DNA of 64,000 bases, from contig CAJNDS010002382.1 of the NCBI GenBank assembly GCA_905221605.1, positions 62,001-126,000 of the forward strand, in the 5' to 3' direction. The DNA is from Symbiodinium natans (lineage: Eukaryota > Sar > Dinophyceae > Suessiales > Symbiodiniaceae). Position 1 is the stretch's first letter, and each line of letters starts with the position of its first letter. The notes under the pieces were generated by a model. It had not been told where the DNA came from, did no database searches, and saw only the letters and a program-made list of their open reading frames with translations. Positions 52,430 to 63,700 of this stretch are shown here, in pieces. The translations under genes were made by a program, and so were the position numbers.

Positions 52430-52976
52430 CAGCATGATCGCCCCTGTGCCCCCCTTGAGCCTGGAATGACAAATTGGGTCTTGCTCTGCTCAGGCAGCGC
52501 CTTTCGATTTTGAGCTGCACCCCTGCTCCTTGGGTTAGGGTCCAGGGTTTGTTGTTTAGGGTTTTGGGTTTCGGATTCAAGGCTGCGCCTTTCGGCACAA
52601 ACCTTTTGGAGGCAGCGCCTTTCAGCACAGTGCCGACTTGCTCCTTGGGTTAGGGTTCAGGGTTTCCCTGCTGGATTACTGAGGCTTTGAAGGCACAACT
52701 ATATAAGCACTGTGCTGGAACATTGAGCTGTGCAGCTTAGAGTCAATTTTTTGGGGCCGTTTTGACAATGTTTTTTATTTAAGTTTTAAAAAGCATTTTT
52801 TTGAGAGCCCATGTTTTAGAACCATCTTTTTTTCAGCCATTTTTTCAACTCATCAAGCAGTCATCCTGACATAATGCATGCTATATACAGGTTTTTTTGG
52901 CTTATTTTACATGCATGTGTTTGGTTGTGAAACCTCTGATTGGTTTTGAAACCTCTGAATGACACGATCATGGCTT
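52290..52976 (-). repeat. Right terminal inverted repeat of the 25.7-kb block
   Basis: Reverse complement of parts of 27250-28535. Its outer end is ...CGATCATGGCTT at 52976. It contains one copy of the ~151-bp unit (about 52755-52892). Confidence 0.8.
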
Positions 52977-52980
52977 AGCG
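52977..52980. repeat. Right target-site duplication AGCG
   Basis: AGCG immediately outside the right terminal repeat, identical to 27246-27249. Confidence 0.7.
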
Positions 52981-53926
52981 TTGAAATTGTCGGCTTGGTC
53001 TCTCGCGGTGGCGTCAGGCCCGTGGCCAGCTTGGCCCACGGAGTATCCATCGCTGCTTCCTCCGCATGGAGGCCTTGCAGGATCGGCCCAAACACCGCCG
53101 AGGAAGGCAAGGGCGCCCCATCCAGTGACTTGGCGGTGTCGGTGGATGTTGTCCTCGGGCTCTTGCTGGGACGTTCTTCCGCAGCGGGGCACGCAGTCGT
53201 GCGCTTGGACCAACGATTCTGTGGCAGTGCCGGAGTGCGTGGTGGCTGAACCGGTGCAGGCAGAGAGGCAATTCCCGAACCAGAGAGACCGGGAGGTACA
53301 CCTGCCAGAGTAGGGGCTGCAGACGTCTGTAATTGTGTCGCACTCAACCCTGGAACTGCCGGGCGTAAGTGGTCTCCCGGCAAGGAACCCAGTTGCTCCA
53401 GATTCTTGAGGACATCCCTGGTTTGCTGCACCGCGCTCGGCATATGGGGCCCCCAGATGGCTCCCAGGCTGTCCTGAGCCTTCCCCAGCAGATCTTGCGT
53501 AGCAGCAGAGGCGGGAGGGTTCATGTGAGTCGACAAGAGCTGCAAGGCCTCCATAGTGTCCACATCCAATTCCTTCCCCTGCCGCTCGACATCCGCAAGG
53601 TGGTGAAGGAGATGGTCTGCTAGCCGTGCAAACCACGCAAAAGCAGATCCAGCCAGGTCCTGTTTGGCCTTCACGTTGGACTCGAGACGTTTGGAGGCTC
53701 GTGCAATCTGCGTTGCGACGAAGTTGGCCTCCTGAGCCATGGTGCGCGTCGCCGTGGCCTCCTCCGTTGCCAGCACCGCCGAATGCAATCTGCCGGCGCG
53801 TGATTGCAGTGCAGAGATGACTGAAGCTGGGGGTACAAACTTGATTGTACTGGTAGTCGGGGTCGTAGTTTTGGAACCCTTCGAGCCTCCACCCTTCATC
53901 TTCTCTTCTTTTGCCTTCGGCGGCAT
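52977..53926 (-). CDS. Retroelement polyprotein N-terminal region (ORF1-like)
   Basis: From the Met at 53926: MPPKAKEEKMKGGGSKGSK, a basic/Thr-rich leader, then a helical region (about residues 30-115: SVISALQSRAGRLHSAVLA, TQIARASKRLESNVKAK, FARLADHLLHHLADVERQ), then a Pro/Ser-rich tail with PPGLSGSG and PWAKLATGLTPPRETKPTIS. Basic leader plus coiled-coil-like helices recalls LINE ORF1 proteins that bind element RNA, but I see no RNA-recognition motif or zinc knuckle. The frame now runs on into the transposon end and stops at 52907; in the uninterrupted element it would continue in frame into the sequence at 27245. So the ORF1-like part and the polymerase part may have been one reading frame. 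A frame upstream without its own Met starts at 54091. Confidence 0.6.
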
Positions 53927-53929
53927 GCT

Positions 53930-54155
53930 GCCGTGGTGCGCCAGAAGTCGTAGACGATCCCCGGGGCGAGAGATACCCCTGCGGAGGTTGGCCCTTGCAC
54001 GGGCTCGTTGAAGCCGGAGTCTCCTGTGCCACCCAGGAGATCGGCACCGGCGCGCCGTTGGGGCTGGCTGCCCAAAGCGCGATGCGCACACCAGCTAGGA
54101 GGGTGCCCAAGGCACAGCCTAACCAGACGTGAAAGCAGCCTGCTCCAAGCTGCAT
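53930..54155 (-). CDS. Hydrophobic leader frame of the retroelement
   Basis: In the +1 frame relative to the ORF1-like region, the Met at 54155 opens MQLGAGCFHVWLGCALGTLL followed by AGVRIALWAASPNGAPVPIS, a hydrophobic stretch then a small-residue site, like the other hydrophobic elements of the polyprotein. Sense appears to switch to the neighbouring frame near 53,930. It could be the true N-terminus disturbed by an indel, or a short upstream ORF. The open frame extends to a Met at 54227 and downstream to 52968, but overlaps the better frame there. Confidence 0.35.
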
Positions 54156-57100
54156 GCAAGCTCCCTCACCACGATGGGAGCGGGCCAGCTTCCCCCAGGA
54201 AGCCAACCAAGCCACAGTAGGTGGCACGCAAGGGCCCTCGAGGCCGATTGCAGCGCGTCAACAAATGGACGCTGGGGTTTTGCTAAGAACAGCAAGATGT
54301 GGCTCGAGGGCACGAACCACAAAACACTGTCGTTTGAGCAGAAACGCCTGCCCTGTAAACCCCAAAAGCCCTAAACTTCAGAACCTAAAGCCCCTATTGT
54401 GTCAGAAACAGCCTTTCTTGGCACTCAAAAGGAAGAACATGTATATACCATGCCCTAAACCCTAAGGCCCGGAAGTCCTAAACGCATACACCCTTAAACC
54501 CCCAAAGCCCGAAAATCGTTAAACCCCAACAGCCCTGAACCCTACAACCCCAAAACCTTCAAAAGTTAAACCTCGGGAGCCCCCCCCCCCCCCCCCAAAA
54601 AAAAACCCAAAACCTCCCTCCAAGCCCTAGAAATCCAAAGCGCTGCCTTGGCCCGAGCCACGGCCGCGCGCCGCCGAGCCGCAAAGTCCCCACAGTGGGC
54701 CACGAACTCGTCCAGGGCGGGTACTGCCTGGAGGACTCAAAGCGAGGGTGCAGGGTTCAGGGTTGAGGCTAGCAGGCCTAATATGGGTCCTGTGGCTTGT
54801 AGAACTGTAGATGGGTAGGAGTAGAACTGCGGAATTGTGAGGGCTTTGGAGTTTCGGAACGCTTTATTGCGAAAGCGAATGTTGAGTGCAGAAGGTCATC
54901 TCAAACACAGCTGTACATGCGAAGAACCTACTGCCGCCTCGCCGACAAAGTCGGAGATGGCTTCGAGGCCCACAATGTGACCCAACGCCTCGCAGAGATA
55001 ATGGGATGAACTTTGGATTCAGGGGGCCAAATGAGTGATGCGTGGAGGACTTGGACTGAGGACAGGGCCCGTGGTGCCGAAGCTTCCCAGTGCCGACCTT
55101 GCTGAAGTTTCTCAAGTTGTGCAGCCGACAGGTGTTGGATGGTTTTGAGATCCAGGGCAGTCCTTCGGGCACCGGGGATTTGGTATCGTAAGGCTTAGCA
55201 AGTCACAAAATTAAGGAGACTTATTCTTCCCCGAGACTGGGTTAGATTTCGAGGCTTACGGGGTGCAGCTTCGTGGCCCCGCTCTGCGAAATCGGCCACC
55301 TCTCCACGCACTGCCTGCAAGTTAGATGTTCTTGATTGGGCTTGGGGCCCTTTGGGGGGGGGGGGGGGGGGTGTTGGAGGCTTGTTCTTTCTATATGTGT
55401 TCTGCTTTTCTGTTTTCGTATGTTTTGCGGATTGGGGTGTGGCCTTGAGTTTTGGGAATTTTGTGTAGGCTAGGAGGCTAGGTGTAGACTGTGCAGGCTG
55501 CTAGAATTGTTGCCCAAGGCTTTGCTGACCTATTAGCATGATCGTTTGGACCGCAGGGTTCACATTCGCCCAAACGTTACACATCCCATGCGAACATTAA
55601 CGGTCATTCTTGTCATGATCTTCGCGGGCTGCTGCTGAGATCACGATTCAAAGTGTGCTCACGCTAGCAAAGCTATGCAGAAGCCCGCCATACGCAACAC
55701 TCTTGTTTGCAATCTCGTGCGGCCTGGCAGAAGGGAGGCTAGCAGCCGCTAGTTCCGCTAGTTATTGTAGCACAGGGCGGCGCTTTGATTCTAGCTTTTC
55801 TTATCACGGCAGATCGCTGTGCAATGACCTGGCGTTTGTGCGAAAAAGTTTTGCATTTCTTCGTTCATGGCTTTCGGGCTGCCAATAGCAGGCAACTAAA
55901 CCCTGAAGGCCCTGTAGAAGCCTAAAAACCTGGAGAGACCCCACGCAGAGTCCAACTAAACCCAGGGGAGGGCTCCTGGATCTCCTCCAAATCCTCCTTG
56001 AGCTTGCCCTCGGAGCCGAAGAGCCCTGGCCGGTTGGGAAAAGTGCCAACTTCTTACGTTGGATTCGTGGGGTGAACTGTCTGAACTGCATGGGGCAGCC
56101 TGACAACGGAATGAGTACCAAGTGCCTGGGAACCCTCCCAACACACAGACGTACCAGGGTTGTGGCTTAAAGGTTCTCATCTACACAGGCATCGCGCACT
56201 CATCATGCACGATCGGCATCTTTCCCCTGCCACGTACCCCAGCATCGTCATGCTGCCTCAAGCGTGAGTCAGTACTTGGAAGCTGCAGCGAGTCCAGAAA
56301 CGCTGCAGCTAGTCCCTGCTTGCAGGTTGTATTCTTTTAACGGACGACGCGCAGTACAGTCGAGTGCGTTTCATGGGCCTTTCTACCATTGTACTACTCT
56401 TCTGGCTATGTCTAGGAGTCTGGCCTTATGGTCTGCCACCGTACGGTCATCCTGAACATCCTGAACCCAAAGAAGTCCAGAAATAAAGCTGCTTACCAAA
56501 AAAGCGAATCGACTTGGTGACCTTCCAGCCCGGCAAAAAATGCGCCTTCTGCCTCACCGTCGTCCAGGCAGTCCAACTCCACGGCCAGCCGGCTCAGTCG
56601 AAGATCGCACGCCTGCGACTCGGGATCAAGAAACCCTGGATAAGCCCGAAACAGGTTCAGCCACGTAGGGTGATTGGCCCTGGTCATGAAATAGGAAAGA
56701 AAGAAAACAAACCCAGCAAATGACTCTTCATACAGGTACAGAAGCAAATATGACATGTGGCTGTCAGGCATGCGCAGACTCGGAAATCACCATCCTGCTG
56801 TGATGGCCAGCGTGGCTCTCCATGCTGCTCACCCGGCTGCTCACCAGAGGTTCAAAGTAAGAGGGAGGTATGGAAGCAAGAGCTAACATGCATGAGACAA
56901 CTGGCACTGCGCCGCGGAGCAAGCACTGCATTGCTGTACTATACCTGCTTGCCCAAGATATGACCAGATCCTCTGCGTCTTTGACATGACGATCCAACTT
57001 TCAAGCTCAAAGCTTCAAACTCTTCGTTCCAAGCTGGTTTGTGTATGCTGCGCAACGGGGAGGGCGTAGCTCCGGAAATGCTTGAAACTCTAGACCTGCA

Positions 57101-58333
57101 ACGCACATATTGTGCGAATCACTTATTTGTACAACTGCAGAGGAGGGAAACGGTATACGCCAACGATCCGAAGTTCTCCCTTTGCTTTGCAAAAATCTTG
57201 TCAGAGCCTCCAGCCCACGCAGCAAGCCGCGCAACACGGCACCGAGGCGATCCTGGCAGGGTCTTCGGACCCGCCCGTGAGCCGGAAATGCCCGGCCCCG
57301 GCAATCATAGGGCACAGGGTCAAGGGATACCTGTCCACGCACAAACTTGACTTTGGAGGCTGCTTTCGGGACTCCCCCTTTAACTTTTGGAGGTTGCGGG
57401 AGTGGTTCTGTAGCTCAAGAGGATGCCGTGTGTGCCGGATCCCCCATCTGTAGCCCGTCCTGCAGCGTTTCCATGTCGCAGGCCTGAATCTCTTCCCAGC
57501 CTCAGAGCAGGGCCCCATGCACGTCTCTCATGTCTCTAAAGCATCTTCACACCCTTTGCTCCCGATGTGTGCAGACGGTGCATGTCCAGACACTCGCAGT
57601 ACAAACGCGTCAATAACTCGCTTGGCAGAGGCAGTGGGACTACGTACAACTGACACGACACCGGCAAGCCAGCTCTGACTGAAACCCTCCTTGGGGCTAG
57701 TCCATCTCGGCAGACCAAGAAGCTCTCGAAAACCCCAGCCCAAACCTTTTAACCCTAATTTGAGCTACACACCAAATGCTGCAAGGCCCTGTGCAGACGA
57801 CTCCTGAAATGCAAGTCGAGCAGCGAAGGGGCATGTCACCTCCCATCGCGGAGGCAAGGTACACTGACGCCACGTCCAGGCCTTCAAAATTCTTTGAGAG
57901 CGGGGCGATCTTGCAGGTGCCCGCAACTCCAAAACAATCTGCAAAAGGGCTGCCTGTCGCACTTCTGCACAACGAATCGTTTTTGCTACCTTCCGAACTG
58001 GCGAAAGGCTTCAGCCGCCCTTTTAAGGGACCTGACTTCGAGCACGCAGCGGAGGTTTTTCTCTCAGAGTTTTCGCACATCGGCAACCAAACGAGGACCA
58101 ATGCAACAAACACAATGGCTTTGAAACAGCCCCCGAAGCTTGGAGGTTGCACAATACTCAGTTTTGCATCGCACTAAGTCTCAAGCTGTGCCGCAGCGCT
58201 GTCGCTGCTGCGCGCCAGGACAAGTGCGCCACAATGAGGCTTTCCTTGCACATGCAACTGCCACGTCAGGGCCTGCGCCCAAACTTTCAACCCAACATAC
58301 CCTCGAAGCAGCAAAGCCACATTTCACAGAATG

Positions 58334-58360
58334 CCCCCCCCCCCCCCCCCCCCCCCCCCC
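58334..58360. repeat. Poly-C tract, 27 bases
   Basis: Uninterrupted run of C; its length in the assembly may be inaccurate. Confidence 0.9.
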
Positions 58361-58819
58361 TGCTCTTAACTACCCTGAATCTCTCCGAGCACCCTCAACA
58401 AAAACAAACCTTGTGGAACCCGAAAGCGCCCCCTGAAGCCCCCCCCCCCTGGAACCCTGATCCTGAAGACCCTGAAAAGCCTGAGTGCAGTGAGAGTACA
58501 CCCGGAGACATGGAGCAGTGGGCCGTGGTCGCCGGGACCTTCAACTACAGCTCAGCTTGGCAAGGTCCTAAATTCAGGTGACGGTACAGGTTACTTTGCG
58601 CAGGGTAGGGTAACAATGAGTACACGGTGCTTGAGTGATACAGTAGCTGGGGACATTGAAAACTCGCGAATCGCCAACCTTCGCTTCTGTTTTTCCTGGT
58701 GACTGTTGTCGATGCTGTCTCTCTTACTCCTCATGGGCCAATTGCGATGTGTACAAGCTTCAGCCATCAAGCTTGCTGTTGCACCCTTTCTAGGTAACCA
58801 CTCAACACCCCCCTTCCCC

Positions 58820-58873
58820 CTCCTCCTCCTCCTCCCTCCTCCTCCTCCTCCTCCTCCTCCTCCTCCTCCGCCG
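58820..58873. repeat. (TCC)n microsatellite
   Basis: About 17 TCC units with one CTCC interruption; gives spurious poly-Pro and poly-Glu frames. Confidence 0.95.
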
Positions 58874-59017
58874 CACTCAACAAGCACGATTCCCATCTCG
58901 CCTCCTGGGCCGGGGAATCCGCCTCCGTCCGGTCTGATGGTGTCCACTCCGGGTCCGACTCCACAGCGGCAGGGGGCTGCTCGCCTTCAAGCAGAGGAAC
59001 TAAAGGTTTAAAAAGCT

Positions 59018-59310
59018 ACACGCACACAGACAGACACAGAGACACAGACACACGCAGAGACACACACACACACACACACACAGGCGCAGACGGACAGAGA
59101 CAGAGACAGAGACAGAGACAGAGACAGAGACGGAGACGGAGACGGAGACGGAGACGGAGACGGAGACGGAGACGGAGACGGAGACAGAGACAGAGACAGA
59201 GACAGAGACGGAGACAGAGACAGAGACAGATGCAGATACACAACCGGACAGACACGCGGACACCCACGCAGACACATACGCAGACACCCACGCAAACACA
59301 CACGTAGAAC
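59018..59310. repeat. GACAGA/GACGGA hexamer and CA-rich satellite
   Basis: A CACAGACA-rich entry, then GACAGA units, about 11 GACGGA units, GACAGA units again and CACACGCAGACAC-type ends. The long Ser-Val repeat frames on the minus strand are by-products. Confidence 0.95.
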
Positions 59311-60594
59311 AAGAAAAACCGCTTAAGATCGCCTCAAGGCCGGGCCGTCTTGTACGGTATTGGGGCTGCTTCTGGTCACAGAACTTGCAAACAAGAACCC
59401 TGGATGGTACAACACAGAGGGAGTCCGGGTGAAACCACAAGGCGGATGCTGCGAACAACAACACCCAAAGTCTGTGGCATGCTGGGCCCGAAAACCCCAA
59501 ACTGAATGAACCTTTTAAAAGACCCTCGAGGGCGAAGCAGAAGGTCAGAGCTTGAAAGCGCATCTCGAGTTTCGGCCTTCATTTCGTGGCGAGCTGGCGC
59601 TGTAGTCCTCCAAACCCTTTGCCACCTTCGCAGTGTGGCACTGTGCCTACCTGTCGCACTGAGTTGTGCGCAGTGCAAGTGGCGTTTGCAAACATTCTTG
59701 TGCGGCTAGTGCACAAGAAAGCATCCTTCCCGTAAGTTCTACCTCAGAGCCTAGCTTGCAACCTCGAGAGGCAAAAGGAATCGTCAAAACGGCCCTGGCT
59801 CCAATACGATTCCTCCTCGTCTTGAAACCCCCCTCTTCCGCAATACACACCTATCATTGCATGCACTATAAACTCATATAACTACAGACATAGGTAAACA
59901 CTGCATCTTGAAGAAGGTTCAGCTTCATGCCCTGCCCGAAGTCAAAACTCCAAAGCCTGACCCTCATCTGCCTGAGATTCCAAGACTTGCGCCAGTTGAG
60001 CTCAGCGCTAACCCCGACTTCCGAACCATGAGCCCAGGCCCCTCAAAACCTCAAGCCTCGCAACTTTAGAGTGGCAACTCCTACATGTGTACGAGCCATT
60101 GAGAGCCTATAGACAGCTCGGGAATGCCATGAGCAGAAGCTCCTTGCCATGGGGTTTGGGTTATGGAGGGACGTGAACGGACTTCAAGCCTGGTAATTAT
60201 TGCTAACATAATTATTCTGTTCTTCTGGACGGCTAGTGCCATGGTTATAGCGGTTCTTATTCTGGGAAATGCTCGACCTGATGCGTCTTCTCCGGAGACT
60301 CTGCCATGGCAGTCGGGCGCAACGGCGTGAACCTCTCCTGGGTTTAGGGTTTGCTTCGTGTCTTGGGCATGGAGGTATTTTCGCACCTCCTTTCAGAATT
60401 TGCACTTCAGTGCTACTTTAGGATTGTGGAATTGTGGAGTTCGCGGTGTAGGTTGAAGAATTTCAGGCCAATGAAGGGCGCATGGGAGGTTAAGATTCTC
60501 GCACTTAACCTTAATGGCGCAGCTGACCCAAGGCCCACGAACATGCTAGCCCTAAAGCCGAAAGCCCCTAAAACGCTCAACTATAAACCATATA

Positions 60595-60750
60595 CACCTG
60601 AAACCCTATTGACCCCTAAACCCTATAAACCCTGTCAACACTATAACCCCCATATGCGAACCCTATAAGCCCTATAACCCCTATATACGAACCCTATGAT
60701 AAACCCTATATAAACCCTACATAAACCCCATACAAACCTCATAAAACCCT
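60595..60750. repeat. Degenerate CCCTATAAA minisatellite
   Basis: Repeated CCCTATAAACC / CCCTATATA units of about 9-15 bp, another derivative of the telomere-type motif. Confidence 0.75.
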
Positions 60751-63700
60751 TCTCCCGAGCGGCCCCGAAAAAGGAGGCGACGCGGCCCTTGGCGGTCGAT
60801 GCGTTGCTTCCGAGGCCCAGAAGTAAGCCGCGGACCTGCGAAGAAGCGGCTCGGCTTGAAGGGGCTTTCGGGGGCTTTCGGGGACTTTTAGGAGATGAAG
60901 AGCAATCTCAAGGGGAGCAGGGGCTTCAGTATGGGCTTCAGAGCAAGGAGAGTGTCGGAGTTCAGGCCTCAGGGCCCTCAACTCCCGACCCCTCTTCCTA
61001 AAACCACGCTTCCCTTCTCCATGCGCAACGTGATCACAAACAATATGTAAGCCCCAGAGCTTGTCGGCCTGAGGTATTGTAGACACACACGCACATATGC
61101 TCGACTGCTGACTCTGAATGCACGACGCAACGGTGAACGCATAATGCAAAATTCTTGATCACTTGCAGGCAAAGTGACATCCAAGCCGGTGGCAGATGCC
61201 CACAACTTCGACTCGAACAAACTCACCGCCAAAGCTTGTGCCGCATCCTCGGCCGAGCAGCAATGCATTCTCGTCGGCTGCAGATATCCTATTCCCCACA
61301 ACTCCTCTTCACTGGGTCTTGCTTTGGAGGCTGTAGAAGCTTGGGTATGCTGTTCCGATGCACATCCTCATTCTCAATCGGCTGGGTCCAAATGGGACGG
61401 GCCTGTTGCAAGAACTGATGTTAAGCTGTATCTTCTGCGGCTTCCAAACCTCCCTCATTGCAAAAAAACTGCTTGACAAGTACTGTACACGTTCTTGAAA
61501 TCCATCTCAGAGACGAAAGACGCAGGCACCGGCGCCAAGAGAAGCGCCACACGCTCGGGATCCCATGCAAGCTTCGCAAAAAGAGGCCCCGAGTCCCAAA
61601 CCTGTATCCTCTGATCGCTGCGACCCCTCTTCTGCCCTGTTCCTGGCTGCTGCCGAATCTCCGGCTCACCACCTGGAGCTCAAAGCAACATGCTGCTAAA
61701 ACAGACACATACATGGTCCAAAGCATAGCCTGACACATCATTCACCACCTCCGAAAGCCTCGCTTAACTCCCTCTCAGGGGTTCGAAGCATCAGCATTGG
61801 GATGAGGGGCTCAGGACCCTAAAGAGGAGAAATGGCCTTCTGTGCCTGGAGCCGTCTCAACCTAGTCATCTTGGAACTAGCTTCATTTGGCGTGGTTGAT
61901 TGCTTAAAGGGCTTAAAGGATCAACAAATCTGGGGATTTTGTAAATTCATGGTGGAAGGGTATATAGGGCTTGATGCGTCCAGGGCTAGGGTAGGGCAGG
62001 AGTCCAGCCACACCTGTATCAGCACCCAGTGGTGACTCTGCCAATGTCATCGCATCTTGCTTGATGCCGGCTCGCTTCGGTTGGCAGTGTGAATTCGATA
62101 AGGTTAAGGTGGAGTTTAGGAAAGTTAGGGGTTCAGGGTTTTACAGCGCATGCTTCTTAGAATAGGATGAGGTGTGTAAGGCTTTAGGGCCAGCCCGGCC
62201 CTAGTTGAACCCAAGCCCTTCTACAGTGTAACCTACGACGTCTGAAGGCGTGAGCTCTCTGGGCGCATGCATGAGTTCATGATATGATGTGTTGCCTCTG
62301 CTTGAGAGGACTGGGAGCGGCGATTATGCAGCAGCAAGCTTTAAGTATACACTTGTGGTCATCGTCACCTTAATTAGCGAGGTTCACGCCCAAGGCTTTG
62401 TGCCGCGAGGCCGCGGGGAAGCGTTAGCAACAGGACGCCCCGGGAAGCGAGCCTGTTCCCACTGCTGACTCCGCTCACAAGCGGAAAGGGCAGTGTTGAA
62501 GCTGATCCTGAAGCGTGGCTCTTGTGCGATCCCAGTTACGGCAGACACCCAAACCCCAAATCTCAGCAAGCATTTGCTGCTCTTACGCCTGGCATCAAGG
62601 GAGGTGCTAGTATTGCGTAATGAGAACAACATAGAACAACCTGTCAGGCCGCCACCATAAGCACCGTACGAAGGCTCAGGGCCCCACGTATCCACTGCAT
62701 CGCCGGCGAGCAGAAATACTTGCAAGGCCTGAAAAGAGATCAGTCTCTAAACCCCAAAATTAGCCCCCGCCTTGAAATGTCTGACAAGCAGAAATGGACA
62801 ATTCAGAAACTCGAACAGGGTCTCCGGGTCCAGGTCACAGAATCTCAAATTCTCAAGGCAGCTGGCCTTGAAAGGCCTGAAACTAAATCAAGCTGCACGG
62901 TGAATCCGCTTCAAAGTGCCACATCGCACGTGCTCCGTTCACCTGCCTCTTGCCAGAGGAGGCGCCTCCCCAGAAGCGTGATGCTCTGCGTCTGATCCTG
63001 GCGTTGATAGGCCCGAGGAAGCAGTTGGTTCTCAAGGCTTTCTTCTTTCAAAATAGTTTTTGGAGCAGGGGATCTGAAGCGCCCACAACAAACTAACGAC
63101 TGTCAGGGAGCCCTTAACAAGAATTAGAGTTTTGAATAAAAGTTGTTTGACAAGCCCCAAGTTTGTCTGTACAGAGAAGGGGGGGCACACAAAAGGAGAG
63201 AAGACACCTTCGCCAACGGAGGGTCCTTTGGCTTCAATTTCGGAGCGAGCGTGAGCAACATCTCCACATCCTCCCGAGCCTGCAACTTTCGAGGGCACCC
63301 ACTAAAACCTGAAAGGTCTTGAGCCTTCAAGTTTCTTCCCCAAAGGCCCCAAAGCTTGCTAAATCCGAAAGCCAAAGCCTCAAATCTCCACCGCCAGGTT
63401 TTGTGTTAGACCAGCACACTGAGCCGGCTGCTGAGGTCTCTTGAGCTACAAACGCAGGAACCCAATAAAGAGTCTCCAACGTATCAGGTGTCGATGGGGG
63501 GGGGGGGGGGAGGGGTAGACTTGAAGCGGCAGAAACATTCCCACGAACAGGGGCTAAGGCGGCGAGCACTAGTAAACTGGTTCAAGTTGTGATATGTCTA
63601 GGTTCCCACCGGCAGATGGAGTGTGAAGCAAGTTATCTATCAAGAGGCCAAAGGAGGAGGCACCGTCAGGCTCGTGACATACTGTATTGGGGTTTTTGTG

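Larger units (their letters stand above)
27250..52976. mobile_element. 25.7-kb transposon-like block with terminal inverted repeats
   Basis: Both ends carry the same sequence in opposite orientation, beginning AAGCCATGATCGTGTCATTC, and similarity stops at exactly the same base on both sides. AGCG flanks both ends as a direct repeat, and the retroelement ORF is interrupted at this point and continues in frame on the other side. The block carries a DUF7869-type gene (candidate transposase), a cytosine-5 methyltransferase-like gene, a coiled-coil/ADP-ribosyltransferase-like gene and its shorter paralogue, an unknown multi-exon gene, duplicated small genes and palindromic satellites. DNA transposon groups with 4-bp duplications include Sola, Ginger and some Academ elements, but I do not recognise these termini. 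Alternatives are several nested insertions sharing one outer boundary, or a large inverted duplication. An assembly gap lies inside. Confidence 0.65.
52977..54230 (-). mobile_element. 5' part of the giant retroelement
   Basis: Minus-strand coding sequence that continues, after removal of the 25.7-kb block and one AGCG, into the retroelement frames at 27249 and below in the same frame. It contains a hydrophobic leader frame (about 54155-53930) and a helical region. The 5' end of the element is not defined; nothing recognisable as retroelement remains beyond about 54.25 kb. Confidence 0.65.

Noticed and set aside
52741..54091. A second, 5'-truncated LINE copy in inverted orientation
   Set aside because: The minus-strand ORF at 53926-52977 is the missing upstream part of the same retroelement, not a second copy; it joins the 27245 frame exactly.
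57395..57470. A tRNA-like stretch (TGTAGCTCAAGAGGA)
   Set aside because: No matching acceptor stem or T-loop sequence at the right distance.
57697..58152. A minus-strand ORF with a signal-peptide-like start (KAIVFVALVLVWLP)
   Set aside because: The following sequence shows no domain, a competing plus-strand frame looks equally plausible, and no flanking exon could be joined with confidence.
59000..59563. Long Ser-Val and Cys-Leu repeat ORFs on the minus strand
   Set aside because: They are translations of the GACAGA/GACGGA hexamer satellite.
60595..60750. A true chromosome end
   Set aside because: The telomere-like repeats are degenerate, of mixed period, and have unique sequence on both sides.
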